Source: Sphingomonadaceae bacterium (GTDB lineage Bacteria > Pseudomonadota > Alphaproteobacteria > Sphingomonadales > Sphingomonadaceae). From it: a stretch of 45,359 nucleotides of DNA. Below, one piece after another: positions 1 to 11,118 of the stretch. Numbering within the stretch: the first letter of the stretch is position 1; the number at the start of each line of letters is the position of its first letter. The notes under the pieces are model-generated. The model was not told where the DNA came from, searched no databases, and saw only the letters and a list, made by a program, of their open reading frames with translations. Position numbers and translations under genes: made by a program. The stretch is from contig CANJUF010000025.1 of assembly GCA_947477745.1 (NCBI GenBank), positions 1 through 45,359 of the forward strand. Reading direction: 5' to 3'.

Positions 1-1
1 C

Positions 2-208
2 AAGTGGACTATCGAGATCATCAAGCGATCCGACAAGGCAAAGGGCTTCGAACTCTTGCCCCGACGCTGGGTCGTCGAACGCACTCTGGCATGGCTCAAC
101 CGCAACCGCCGCCTCGCCAAGGACTTCGAGCAGACCATCGCTTCGGCTACCGCGTGGCTCTTCATCGCTGCCGTCCAGCTCTTCGCTAGGCGCATCGCAA
201 GATCATGA
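2..208 (+). CDS. IS5-family transposase, C-terminal end (partial)
   Basis: The frame is open from the left edge of the window to a TGA at 206-208, so the 5' part lies outside. The peptide carries [20 protein letters not shown] followed by LAKDFEQT and ends [16 protein letters not shown]. This is the usual C-terminal end of IS5-family (IS1031/IS427-like) DDE transposases, containing the third catalytic Glu in the R-W-V-V-E-R-T block. The enzyme cuts and joins DNA at the element's terminal inverted repeats. The right end of the insertion sequence should lie within a few tens of bases after the stop, but I cannot fix it because the left end is not visible. It abuts the retron-like remnant, so the insertion probably truncated that gene. 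Identity is fairly sure; IS name unknown. Confidence 0.85.
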   Translation, partial: KWTIEIIKRSDKAKGFELLPRRWVVERTLAWLNRNRRLAKDFEQTIASATAWLFIAAVQLFARRIARS

Positions 209-656
209 AACCATGCAGGATAATTTTGAATCAGACTCTAAGCTCTTTCCAGCAACATCTTTCGACAAATGTCATGCACCGTCCACTTCTGATACTTATT
301 GATAACGATGATGGCCTAAAGGGCATTGAGTCTGTCATAAAGAATAATTTTGGTTGTGATATCAGTATTCAAAAAACGACCGATATTTTGAGATCGCGCA
401 CCGAACATATATAGTTAAAACTCCTCATATTTCTAATAATAAATTCAAAAGTTGTGTGGAAGATTTCCTTGACCCTAACGCTTTATCAATAAATATTGAT
501 GGGAAGACATTTAGCTCTGCAAATACCTATGATCCCAAAAAATACTTCGGAAAAATCGAGCTTTCTAAGCACATCGTAGCAAACACCGCGAATTATTCAT
601 TCTCGAAGTTTGGCGCTATACTGGACCGACTCGCGGGGGCGATCGAAAACTCATGA
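205..656 (+). pseudogene. retron-type reverse transcriptase C-terminal remnant (TOPRIM-like), frameshifted
   Basis: Two frames join into one protein-like stretch. The first (205-about 376) reads SFQQHLSTNVMHRPLLILID then NDDGLKGIESVIKNNFGCDI. The second (about 372-656) reads RYFEIAHRTYIVKTPH, then VEDFLDPNALSINIDGKTF, YFGKIELSKHIVAN and FGAILDRLAGAIE before a TGA. From memory of the family, this succession (hydrophobic strand plus D-N-D-x-G; Y-I-V-K-T-P; E-D-F-x-D; D-G-K-T-F; Y-G-K; L-D-R-I) matches the C-terminal region of Ec67-type retron reverse transcriptases, where D-x-D belongs to a TOPRIM domain. The frame changes at an A6 run (371-376). The polymerase domain is absent, probably removed by the adjacent insertion sequence. 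The stretch is visibly AT-rich compared with its surroundings, which fits horizontal transfer. A different TOPRIM or phage protein is the main alternative. Confidence 0.55.
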
Positions 657-705
657 TAGCGACAAATTATGTGGGTTATGCGAACTGTGTCCTATATGCC
701 TGGAT

Positions 706-3729
<3,024 letters not shown>

Positions 3730-3847
3730 GGCGGAGATGTGGGGCCTTGGGTTGCACGAGTCCAGCCGCCCTGAAGGGAAAGCGGAGGACGGACCAATGT
3801 TCCACATATGTTCGGAGCGGGCAAGGGGCGCGGGCGATGGAGTTTTC

Positions 3848-3873
3848 GTCATTCCCGCGAATGCGGGAATCCA
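3848..3873. repeat. short palindrome (ATTCCCGC type) upstream of uvrA
   Basis: ATTCCCGC (3851-3858), loop GAAT, GCGGGAAT (3863-3870), flanked by CGTC and CCAG. This is the same type as the pair at 44631-44709 and sits in the 170-base gap between the start of uvrA and the end of the broken gene at 3900. Confidence 0.8.
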
Positions 3874-3899
3874 GACTTCGGAGCGGACCAAACAAATCG

Positions 3900-4295
3900 T
3901 CAGTCCAGCGGGAGTTTGTTCAGTTTCTCAATCAGCAGGTCGAAGTTCTGCGAAGTGACTTTCGCTGACTCCGCAATCTTGCGCCACTTGGCCTCGTTGT
4001 CTTTGACATTTTTTGCGAGCAGCCAAGCGAGTCCCAACGCGCCAAGTGTCGTGCCCCCCGTTGCAACCACTCCTGCAGTGAGAAGGCTTGCAGCAAAACC
4101 GCCAGCGGCAGCGGCCGCAATTTCATTTTCGTGATTGACCACGAGGTCAATTGTCCAGCGAACGAGGTTGAGACCGAACCGGACAACGAATCCGGTTTTC
4201 CTGTTGTTCGGATCGGATGGAACCGGCGCATTTCGTGCCGCTTGCCGCAGTGCGTGGTCGGCAACTGCGTCTGTCAGATCGGCTTCGCGCACCAC
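3900..4295 (-). pseudogene. C-terminal fragment of a broken unrecognised gene (membrane segment)
   Basis: This frame encodes about 130 residues with an Ala/Gly-rich hydrophobic stretch (AAAAAGGFAASLLTAGVVA followed by TGGTTLGALGLAWLLA), long enough for one or two membrane passes, then a charged tail ending [11 protein letters not shown]. The only near-start is a GTG at 4293-4295, which falls where the upstream frame (4274-4930) ends. Reading upstream in this frame gives ALADVVREADLTDAVADHAL, which continues the sense of the other frame across a one-base shift near 4300. I therefore read it as the 3' part of one frameshifted gene. A separate small membrane protein, or a sequencing error, is possible. 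Confidence 0.5.
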
Positions 4296-4930
4296 GTCCG
4301 CGAGCGCGCAGGTTCGGGCAATGGCTGGACAGCGTCTGGCCCGAGCAGCCTGGTGTCGATTGCCTCCAGAAACGGGTCCGAGCCAATCAATAGATTCAGG
4401 GCATTCACCGCATCCCTTGCAATGCGGAGGGCGTTGCCCTGCAATGGATCACGGTCATCGCTCGACCCATAGTCCTGCTGAATCTCCAATGCATCGCGAA
4501 GCGACTGTGTTTCAAGCACGAGCATTTGCGGTTCTGTTTCATCAATCGATTTGCCGAGCGATTCATCGATGAGATCCCCGATTGGGGCAAATGCATCGGC
4601 ATTGTTGTTGCCACGAAACACATTTCGCAGCTTTTCAATGCGCTCTCTTGCCCTGGCATGGCGGCGTTGTGCTGCGACGTCCTTCTGCAGCGCTTCGTTC
4701 TCGCGCAACGCTTCAATGCCAATCTTGCCAGTGTTGCGAATGCCGAAAATTGGCGCAGTAGAGTCTTGCGGATCGCTCTTTGTCGTTGGAGACAGTTCGC
4801 GCAGCCATTCAGCTATATTCGCATCGACAGCCGTCGGACCGCGATTCCACCATTCGTCGTCACATTCGATCAGGCGTTCAAAGAACTCTTCTTCCCCACC
4901 TTCGCGGAACGGATAGCCGTCCCTGCGGCC
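4274..4930 (-). pseudogene. middle fragment of the same broken gene
   Basis: The frame is open from just after the TAA at 4931-4933 to the TGA at 4274-4276. It lies in exactly the same frame as the 221-codon ORF upstream. It lacks an ATG or GTG near its beginning; the first plausible start is a TTG at 4706-4708 within it. The translated stretch includes EEEFFERLIECDDEWWNRGP and VDANIAEWLREL, then a charged, coiled-coil-like region around ENEALQKDVAAQRRHARARE. This looks like protein-coding sequence continuing through the stop, so the TAA is probably a disabling mutation. No function recognised. Confidence 0.45.
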
Positions 4931-5596
4931 TTAAATCCGCCGTTCGAACCAAGCGGCGAAAGTCTCATTTGGCTGAATTTCCAGGAGCGCATCCTTAGCC
5001 CGCGCCCAGCTTTCGATGAACCAGGCGGGCTGCTCCCCCCAGATCGGCTCACTGAGCAAGTCCTCCGGATCACTCCGATCTTCCAGTCGCCCGGCGTCAA
5101 TCGTAACGGCTTGCCAGATGTCGGTGCCACTAGCGGCGCGGGCAGCATATGAAGTAATTGCGGCAACGCCTTTAATGGCGACATAAATGGCATCACCGGA
5201 GTCGGTCTTGCTGACGACGCGGGCGTTGCCATATGCAACATCGGAGTCAGTGACGGCACAAGCAGGAACGAAGGCGGCTACCAAGGCTGCGTGGGCAGTC
5301 GCATTGACGGCGTCAGAATCGGCAATCTCCTCAACGGCGCGTTTGGCGGCATAGGCGGCGTCAATCCACTTTATGCAGGCGTGGGGATCAATCTTGGACC
5401 CTCCCCAAGCAACCAGAAGGACACGCGATAGCGCAACTATCAGGCGCAATTGGAGCGCTTGATTCAGTTCGGAATGTCGCTCGAATGCCAGCGGCGCTAC
5501 CCGAAGCGCGGAGCGCAGTGCCAGCACCGGCAGCCATTCGAGCGGCTTGCCTTCAAGCCACTCCGTGGCCGCTTCGTAAGAGGTAATCTCGACCAT
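4931..5596 (-). CDS. hypothetical protein, probably the N-terminal part of a broken gene
   Basis: The 221-residue product starts MVEITSYEAATEWLEGKPLE and is rich in Ala. Its helical middle region (WIDAAYAAKRAVEEIADSDA) is followed by segments such as AIYVAIKGVAAITSYAARAA. It ends AAWFERRI at a TAA. The next codons in the same frame read on without a start (GRRDGYPFREGG), suggesting the original protein was about 560 residues, with this part, a central charged part and a C-terminal membrane part. I do not recognise the family. The start is ATG at 5594-5596, overlapping nothing. If the TAA is genuine this is a complete small soluble protein. Confidence 0.55.
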   Translation of the reverse strand: MVEITSYEAATEWLEGKPLEWLPVLALRSALRVAPLAFERHSELNQALQLRLIVALSRVLLVAWGGSKIDPHACIKWIDAAYAAKRAVEEIADSDAVNATAHAALVAAFVPACAVTDSDVAYGNARVVSKTDSGDAIYVAIKGVAAITSYAARAASGTDIWQAVTIDAGRLEDRSDPEDLLSEPIWGEQPAWFIESWARAKDALLEIQPNETFAAWFERRI

Positions 5597-5610
5597 CGTC
5601 GGTCGTTGTT

Positions 5611-5739
5611 TCAGATGCCCCCGATATCATCAAGCGCGAACCCCGGCTCCTCGCCGTAAATCTCCACGTGCAGCCGCACTGGGCCTTCCAGTTTGACGTG
5701 GTGGACGGCCCGGCCGGAGAATCTCCGGCTGGTCCCCCG
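5611..5739 (-). other. orphan reading frame, possible gene remnant
   Basis: On the minus strand a frame ending in TGA at 5611-5613, just upstream of the 5596 start, reads VHHVKLEGPVRLHVEIYGEE then PGFALDDIGGI. The composition looks protein-like, but no start codon with a ribosome-binding site is visible and the frame runs back out of phase into the crotonase gene. It may be the tail of a lost gene or chance. Confidence 0.2.
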
Positions 5740-5741
5740 CC

Positions 5742-6554
5742 TTACTTCGGCCCCTTGCCCTTGCCGACATTGGCGTTGTGCGCGCGGCTGAGCTCGGCAT
5801 AGTCGGGGCTCAGCGTCAGCACCGAATTGGCCATCCGCTCGACCTGTGCGGCGTCGTGGCGGCTGAGCTCGGCGGCGAGCTCGATCGCGACCTTGGCGGT
5901 GCCCATGAATTCGGCGTTCTGGCTGGCGACATGGCGGCAGAAGGCCATGACCTCTTCCTCGAAACTTTCGTCCGGAAAGACCTTGTGGACCAGCCCGGCG
6001 ATCCGCGCTTCGTCAGCGCTGATCGGCGTGTTCGCCATGATCATCAGCTTGGTCCAGTGCGGGCCGACCAGCCGCACCAGCCGGCTCACCCCGTTGGTGG
6101 CGGGCAGCAGGCCGAAATTGCCTTCCGGGAAGGAATAGCTGGCGCTGGTCGCCGCCAGCCGGAAATCGCATGACAGCGACATCTCGAGGCTGCCACCGAC
6201 GCAGCGGGCGTGATGCGCGACAACGAACGGCTTTTCGATCGCCTCGATCTCGTCCCAGACGCGGCGCATGGTGAGCAGGCGGTGGCTTTCGCGCACCGCA
6301 GAGCCGCGGTCCTGCGTGAAGCTCGGCCCGCCGCCGCCGCCAGCCTTGAGATCGGCCCCGGCGGAGAAGTAGCGGCCCTTGGACTTGATCAGCATGACCT
6401 TAAGTTCGGGCGAGTCGCGAAACCGCAGCACGGCATTCTCGAGTATCTCCATGAGCGGCGCGCCCATCGCGTTGAGTTTCTCGGGACGGTTGAACGTGGC
6501 GACGACGATATTGCCCTCGACCACGTCGACCAGCATGTGGGGTTCTTCGCTCAT
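5742..6554 (-). CDS. enoyl-CoA hydratase/isomerase (crotonase) family protein
   Basis: The 270-residue product is a crotonase-fold enzyme of acyl-CoA metabolism in the cytoplasm. It has FNRPEKLNAMG (21-31) and the oxyanion-hole region FSAGADLKAGG (63-73). The second oxyanion block is CVGGSLEMSLSCDFRLA, followed by FPEGNFGLLPATNGVSRLVR. I chose the ATG at 6552-6554 (MSEEPHMLVD) because GGAGAG lies just upstream; the longer frame to 6623 has no support. It follows the B12-transport ATPase by 88 bases on the same strand but is not obviously related to it. The substrate cannot be told; hydratase and isomerase activities are both possible, and the Gly-rich loop after AGADLK is unusual. Confidence 0.9.
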   Translation of the reverse strand: MSEEPHMLVDVVEGNIVVATFNRPEKLNAMGAPLMEILENAVLRFRDSPELKVMLIKSKGRYFSAGADLKAGGGGGPSFTQDRGSAVRESHRLLTMRRVWDEIEAIEKPFVVAHHARCVGGSLEMSLSCDFRLAATSASYSFPEGNFGLLPATNGVSRLVRLVGPHWTKLMIMANTPISADEARIAGLVHKVFPDESFEEEVMAFCRHVASQNAEFMGTAKVAIELAAELSRHDAAQVERMANSVLTLSPDYAELSRAHNANVGKGKGPK

Positions 6555-6642
6555 GCACTTCTCTCCGGATCGCTGATAGGTCAGATTGCGGTGGCGAATT
6601 GCACGGCTAGGCGCGAGGCGCAAGCGTGTGCGTGGGCAGGGC

Positions 6643-7383
6643 CTAACCGATCGCCAGAGCGTGCGCGCCTTGCTCGCCGAGCCAGCGGGCGCGCACCCGC
6701 CAGACCTCCTCGATCACGGTTTCGGCAAGTGCCTGTGCTGGCGGGCCGTCAGCGACGAGCCTGCCCGACGAGAGCACCAGCACCCGGTCGGCATGGTTCA
6801 TCGCCGTGGCGAGATCGTGGAGCACGAGGACGACGCCCGCGCCCTCGCCCGCGCACCGGCGGAAATGGCGCGCGAGCGCCGCGCCGTGAGCAAGATCGAG
6901 ATTGGCGAGCGGCTCGTCGGCGAGCAGCCAGCGCGGCTGCGTCGCCAGCACGCGGGCCATCAGCGCGCGAGCGCGTTCCCCGCCTGACAATTTGCTGACG
7001 GGGCGGCGGCGCAGGTCGGCCAAGTCCAGTGCGGCGAGCGCCTGATCGATGGCCCGCTGCGTTTCGGGCGCGGGCGCGTCCCTCCACGGCAGGCGGCCAA
7101 GCGACACCAGAGTCTCGACCGTCACGTCCCAGGCCAGCTCCGGCACCTGCGGCAGATAACCAATCGCGCGGGCGCGATTCTGTGCCGGCATGTCGGCGAG
7201 CGGCGCACCGCCCAGCAGCACCGAGCCGCTCGTCGGTGCGAGCAATCCGGCAAGGCTCGAAAGCAAGCTGGACTTGCCCGCCCCGTTTGGTCCGCAAATC
7301 GCGGTTACCTCGCCCGGGCGCAGCTCTGCGGTGACCGCATCGAGCCGTCCGGCAAGGCTCAGGTTTTGCGCATAGAGCGTCAT
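6643..7383 (-). CDS. cobalamin/iron-siderophore ABC transporter ATP-binding protein (BtuD/FecE-like)
   Basis: This 246-residue ATPase powers the permease encoded just upstream. Walker A is GPNGAGKS at 31-38, the signature is KLSGGERARALMARVLA, Walker B is WLLADEPLANLDLAH, and the switch His is in VLVLHDLATAM. The start ATG (7381-7383) overlaps the permease stop (ATGA), so the two are translationally coupled. It is the last gene of a four-gene unit beginning with a TonB-dependent receptor behind a cobalamin riboswitch, so vitamin B12 or another corrinoid is the likely substrate. The longer open frame to 7803 is out-of-frame translation of the permease. Confidence 0.93.
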   Translation of the reverse strand: MTLYAQNLSLAGRLDAVTAELRPGEVTAICGPNGAGKSSLLSSLAGLLAPTSGSVLLGGAPLADMPAQNRARAIGYLPQVPELAWDVTVETLVSLGRLPWRDAPAPETQRAIDQALAALDLADLRRRPVSKLSGGERARALMARVLATQPRWLLADEPLANLDLAHGAALARHFRRCAGEGAGVVLVLHDLATAMNHADRVLVLSSGRLVADGPPAQALAETVIEEVWRVRARWLGEQGAHALAIG

Positions 7384-8342
7384 GCCAGCCCCCGCCTCAT
7401 CCTGAGCAGCAGCGCGAGGAAAAACGGCGCACCGATCAGGCTGAGCGCGATGCCGAGACGCAGTTCGCCTCCCGCCACCGGCAGCACCCGGCACAGCACA
7501 TCGGCCAGCAGCAGCAGCAGCGCGCCCGCCAGCGCACTCGGCACGATAATCGAGCTGGGCCGCCGGTCGGTCAGCGGGCGGATCAGGTGCGGCACGATCA
7601 GGCCGACGAAGCCGATGATCCCCGCCACCGCAACGCCCGCGCCGACGGTGAGACCAATGCCGAGGATCAGCAGGGCCTGCAGGCGGCGCGGATCGACACC
7701 CAGCGAGCGCGCGGCCATGTCGCCCAGCGTCAGCGCGTCGAGGCTTCGGCCCGCGGTGATCAGCACGGCGATCCCCGCCGCCGTGAGCGGCGCGGCGATC
7801 CACACCTCGCGCCAGCTACGGTCCGCCACCGCGCCCATCAGCCACACCACGATCTCGCTCATCGCGAAAGGCGTGGGCGAGAGGCTGATGGCGAGGCTCA
7901 TCAAGGCACCGGCGAGGCTGGCGATCATCAGGCCCGCAAGCGTGAACAGTGCGATCCCGCCGCTGCGCCCCGCGATAAGTGCGAGCAGCGCCATGGCGCC
8001 CGCCGCCCCGATCAGCGCGAACAGCGGCAGCGCCCAGCCGGTCGCGGCCCAGCCGGTCCAGAAGCTCAGCACCGCGCCCAATGCCGCGCCGGGAGCGATC
8101 CCGAACAGCCCCGGATCGGCGAGCGGATTGCGCAGGTAGCCCTGCATCGCCGCGCCTGCTGCGCCCAGACCCGCGCCGACGACCAGCGCCAGCACGGCGC
8201 GCGGCAGCCGAAGCTCGAACAGGATGAGCGCGGCATTGTGCGTTTGCGGATCGAAGGGATCGATCCACACCCGGCCCGCCAGCAGCGAGAGCGGCAGGGC
8301 GAAGGCAATGGCTGCGCACAGCAATGCGAGGACTCGCGTCAT
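7380..8342 (-). CDS. cobalamin/iron-siderophore ABC transporter permease (FecCD/BtuC family)
   Basis: The 320-residue inner-membrane protein is mostly hydrophobic, with about nine or ten membrane segments. It carries the family blocks FELRLPRAVLALVVGAGLG and AAMQGYLRNPLADPGLFGIA near the N-terminus, and GIIGFVGLIVPHLIRPLTDR towards the C-terminus, which contacts the ATPase. The start ATG (8340-8342) overlaps the stop of the binding-protein gene and its own stop overlaps the ATPase start. It would pass the corrinoid delivered by the periplasmic lipoprotein into the cytoplasm. Assignment to B12 rather than haem or ferric siderophore rests on the riboswitch upstream of the unit. Confidence 0.94.
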   Translation of the reverse strand: MTRVLALLCAAIAFALPLSLLAGRVWIDPFDPQTHNAALILFELRLPRAVLALVVGAGLGAAGAAMQGYLRNPLADPGLFGIAPGAALGAVLSFWTGWAATGWALPLFALIGAAGAMALLALIAGRSGGIALFTLAGLMIASLAGALMSLAISLSPTPFAMSEIVVWLMGAVADRSWREVWIAAPLTAAGIAVLITAGRSLDALTLGDMAARSLGVDPRRLQALLILGIGLTVGAGVAVAGIIGFVGLIVPHLIRPLTDRRPSSIIVPSALAGALLLLLADVLCRVLPVAGGELRLGIALSLIGAPFFLALLLRMRRGLA

Positions 8343-9265
8343 TTTTCTCTCCTCCCGCTTGCGGGAGGGGGCGGGGGTGGATCCTGCTGACGCCGCGAGA
8401 CTTGCCCACCCCAAACCCCTTCCGCAAGCGGGAGGGGCTTCGCGTTGCGCGCGTCGGCCAATCGCTGCGCCGCGCGTTCGAGCGTTGGACCGCCGCACCA
8501 CAGCAGCGAGGCCTCGAACGGCACGCGCTTCATGCCCGGCAGCCCATCCAGTACCGGATGCGCGAGCGAGCGGTTTTCCTGCGCGCGGGTGTCTGCGGCG
8601 ATGAACAGCAGTTGCGGCGGATCGGCGAGCAGCATTTCGAGCGAGAGGTGGTGGCCCTGCCCCATGCCCTTTGCCGCACTGGCGAGCGTGAAGCCGGTAT
8701 GCCCGAGCATGTCGGCGATCAGGGTGCCACGGCCCGGCACGATCCCGCCCGCCTGCCAGACGATTGCCTCGATCGGAACGCTGCCGCGCCGCGGAGCGGC
8801 CCGCGCCAAGGCCGTGTCGATCTGGCGGTTGAGCGCCATGCCCGCCGCCTCGTTATGCGCCAGCCGCGCCAGTTGCAGCACTTGCGCACGGCTCTCCTTA
8901 ATCGAGCGCGCGATGGGCAGGCTCACCACCGCGATGCCCGACCTCGTCAATGCTGCGCGCGTGGCGGGCGCGAGGAATGGATCGGCGACGACCAGATCGG
9001 GGCGCAGCGCCAGCACTTCCTCTGCCGAGCCGGATACCGCGCGAAACCGCCGCGCCTTGGCGAGGTCCATCGAGGCGCTCGCGGCGCTGTGGCTGAAATG
9101 CGAGATTGCGAGGAGCTGGCCCGGCCGCGCCACTTCGGCCAGCACCGCGTCGCTGCACGGATTGAGCGAGACGATCGTGGGTCGGTTGGCCGCCGGCTCG
9201 GGCGCAGGCACGTCGGGAGCACAGGCCCCCAACAAACATGCGGCAAGGGCGGCGGCCAGTCGCAT
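8339..9265 (-). CDS. periplasmic cobalamin-binding lipoprotein (BtuF-like) with repeat-derived tail
   Basis: The 308-residue product begins MRLAAALAACLLGAC, a lipoprotein signal with lipobox L-G-A-C (Cys15). It continues with the class III binding-protein fold: PTIVSLNPCSDAVLAEVA, then SAEEVLALRPDLVVADPF and LPIARSIKESRAQVLQLARL. It would capture the corrinoid released by the outer-membrane receptor and hand it to the permease. The ATG (9263-9265) overlaps the receptor stop (TGATG). Residues after about 276 are encoded by two inverted palindromes (8351-8437), giving a Pro-rich end (QQDPPPPPPASGRREK) unlike the rest. Despite this the stop still overlaps the permease start. Confidence 0.9.
   Translation of the reverse strand: MRLAAALAACLLGACAPDVPAPEPAANRPTIVSLNPCSDAVLAEVARPGQLLAISHFSHSAASASMDLAKARRFRAVSGSAEEVLALRPDLVVADPFLAPATRAALTRSGIAVVSLPIARSIKESRAQVLQLARLAHNEAAGMALNRQIDTALARAAPRRGSVPIEAIVWQAGGIVPGRGTLIADMLGHTGFTLASAAKGMGQGHHLSLEMLLADPPQLLFIAADTRAQENRSLAHPVLDGLPGMKRVPFEASLLWCGGPTLERAAQRLADARNAKPLPLAEGVWGGQVSRRQQDPPPPPPASGRREK
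8349..8438. repeat. inverted palindrome pair (CCTCCCGC type) in the 3' end of the btuF-like gene
   Basis: One unit is CCTCCCGC (8351-8358), TT, GCGGGAGG (8361-8368). The other is CCCCTTCCGC (8416-8425), AA, GCGGGAGGGG (8428-8437), with one T-G mismatch. They are about 48 bases apart and inverted. Both lie within the reading frame of the binding-protein gene and code for its last ~30 residues. Confidence 0.8.
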
Positions 9266-11118
9266 CAAAACCTCGCCCGCGCCCCGGCGAAGGCCGAGCG
9301 GCCTGCGGTATTGTACCCCGCGACCGTCTGATACTGCGCATCGGTCACGTTCTCGATCCGGCCGAACAGCTCGATATGCTCGGTGACCGGCAGCGAGGCG
9401 CGGAGCGTACCGGTCGCATAGCCATCGAGCCGGGTGAAATTGCCCGCGTCGTCGAAGCTGCCCGACGCCAAGTGCAGGTCCGCGCCGAGCGCCAGCCCCG
9501 CTAGCGGCGTCTGCCAGTCCACCGACATATTCACCGTATGGCGCGGCCTGCGGGCAAGATCATTGCCCTCATTGAAACCGCCCGGAGAGCGGTCCTTCGC
9601 CTTGAGGTATGTATAGGCCGCCGAGGCGCGGAAGTTTTCCGTCACGCGCGTGCCAAGTTCCAGCTCGAAGCCCTGCACGCGCGCCTTGCCGACATTCTGG
9701 TAAAGACCGAACGGGCGAGTGATGCACACTTCACCGGTGCAGGAAGCAAAGTCGATGAGGTCGCGGCTGTCGCGCCGGAACAGCGTGAGCGCGAGGTGCA
9801 GTGTGCCGTTGCGATCGCCCTTTTCGATGCCGAGATCGCAGCTCTTGCTGCGTTCTGGCGCGAGCGAGGCATCGCCATAGTCGGAATATAGCTGGTAAAG
9901 GGTCGGTGCCTTGAAGCCTTCGCCATAACTTGCGCGCAGCCGCCAGCCGTCCGCGATCTCGTAGCTGCCGTTGGCGCCGAGGGTCCACTCGCTGCCAAAA
10001 CCGGAGTGGTCGTCGATCCGCGCCCCTGCGGCGAGATTGAAGCCGCTGCCTGCCCAGCCGAGCAGCGCATGGGCGCTGATGCTCTTGGCCGAAGCCGGCG
10101 CGTCGAAACTGGTCTCGAAATGCGACCATTCATGATCCGCGCCGAAATCGAGATGCAATGCAGGATCCAGCGTGTACCGGCCCTTGAGCTCGACCCTGTC
10201 CTGCCGCCCGTCCGAGGCGAACGAGGGATCGCTGCCGGCGCGCGGGTCGAAATTGTCGCGGCTGATCCGGGCATGGGACCAGGCCGCCTCCAGGACCACG
10301 GGGCCGCGCTCGAAATTCAGCCCCGCCCGGCCCGATGCCTCGCGCGTCTCGGTAAATTCGGGCGTATCGATCAGGCCGTAAGGCGGTGAGAAATTGTATC
10401 CGTCGAATTCGGTGCGGCTGTCGGCATAGCGCCCCGTCGCGAGCAGCCATAGGCTGTCGGTCAGATAAAGCCGCCCGCGCCCTGACACACGGTACTGGCG
10501 AAAGCCGTCGTTCTCGCTGCCGGAAGCCGCGGACGAAAAGCCATCGCTTCGGGTATAGCCCGCCGAGAGCGACAGGGTGCCTCGCTCGGAAACGAAACCG
10601 CCGCTCGCATCGCCATTCCAGCTATCGCGGGCGCCGTATTCGGCGCTGGCCTCAAGGCCGATCACGTCGCGGGTGGTAAGTGCAAGCACGCCGCCGATCG
10701 CGTTTGAACCCCAGACCACCGAGTTCGATCCGCGTAGCAGTTCGACCTTGCCGATCGGCCCGGTCATCAGGTTGCCGAAGTCATAACCTCCCGATGGCGC
10801 GGCCAGATCGGCAACGCGCGCGCCGTCCAGCATGACCAGCACCTGCTGCGAACTCGCGCCGCGAACGAACAGGCCGGTAACGCCGCCAAGACTGCCATTG
10901 CGGGCGAGCGAAACGCCGGGAAGGCGCTGAAGTACGGTAACGAGATCGGGCGATTGGAGCGCCTCGATCTCCTCGCTGCCAATCACGCTGATCGATTGGC
11001 CGCTCGCTTCGACCGGCGCGTCCAGGCCGCTCGCCAGCACCGTGATCGCCTGATCCTGCGCCAACGCTGGTTCGATTAAACCGACCGAAAACCCGATAAA
11101 AAACATAAACTTACGCAT
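9265..11118 (-). CDS. btuB: TonB-dependent cobalamin receptor (BtuB-like)
   Basis: The 617-residue outer-membrane receptor has a signal peptide (MRKFMFFIGFSVGLIEPALA, 1-20). A TonB-box-like AITVLAS follows, then a plug domain (SISVIGSEEIEALQSPDLVT; PGVSLARNGSLGGVTGLFVR; IGKVELLRGSNSVVWGSNAI). The rest is a beta-barrel ending in a C-terminal Phe (AGARARF). ATG at 11116-11118 has TGGAGG seven bases upstream; the longer frame to 11199 has no such site. It imports corrinoids using the TonB proton-motive machinery. It heads an overlapping operon with the lipoprotein, permease and ATPase, and its leader carries a cobalamin riboswitch, so expression should fall when B12 is plentiful. Length and domain order match BtuB (about 600 residues). 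Confidence 0.93.
   Translation of the reverse strand: MRKFMFFIGFSVGLIEPALAQDQAITVLASGLDAPVEASGQSISVIGSEEIEALQSPDLVTVLQRLPGVSLARNGSLGGVTGLFVRGASSQQVLVMLDGARVADLAAPSGGYDFGNLMTGPIGKVELLRGSNSVVWGSNAIGGVLALTTRDVIGLEASAEYGARDSWNGDASGGFVSERGTLSLSAGYTRSDGFSSAASGSENDGFRQYRVSGRGRLYLTDSLWLLATGRYADSRTEFDGYNFSPPYGLIDTPEFTETREASGRAGLNFERGPVVLEAAWSHARISRDNFDPRAGSDPSFASDGRQDRVELKGRYTLDPALHLDFGADHEWSHFETSFDAPASAKSISAHALLGWAGSGFNLAAGARIDDHSGFGSEWTLGANGSYEIADGWRLRASYGEGFKAPTLYQLYSDYGDASLAPERSKSCDLGIEKGDRNGTLHLALTLFRRDSRDLIDFASCTGEVCITRPFGLYQNVGKARVQGFELELGTRVTENFRASAAYTYLKAKDRSPGGFNEGNDLARRPRHTVNMSVDWQTPLAGLALGADLHLASGSFDDAGNFTRLDGYATGTLRASLPVTEHIELFGRIENVTDAQYQTVAGYNTAGRSAFAGARARF

Noticed and set aside
3730..3891. 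54-codon N-terminal extension of uvrA
   Set aside because: It translates the palindrome at 3848-3873 and lacks a ribosome-binding site; UvrA proteins begin close to [11 protein letters not shown].
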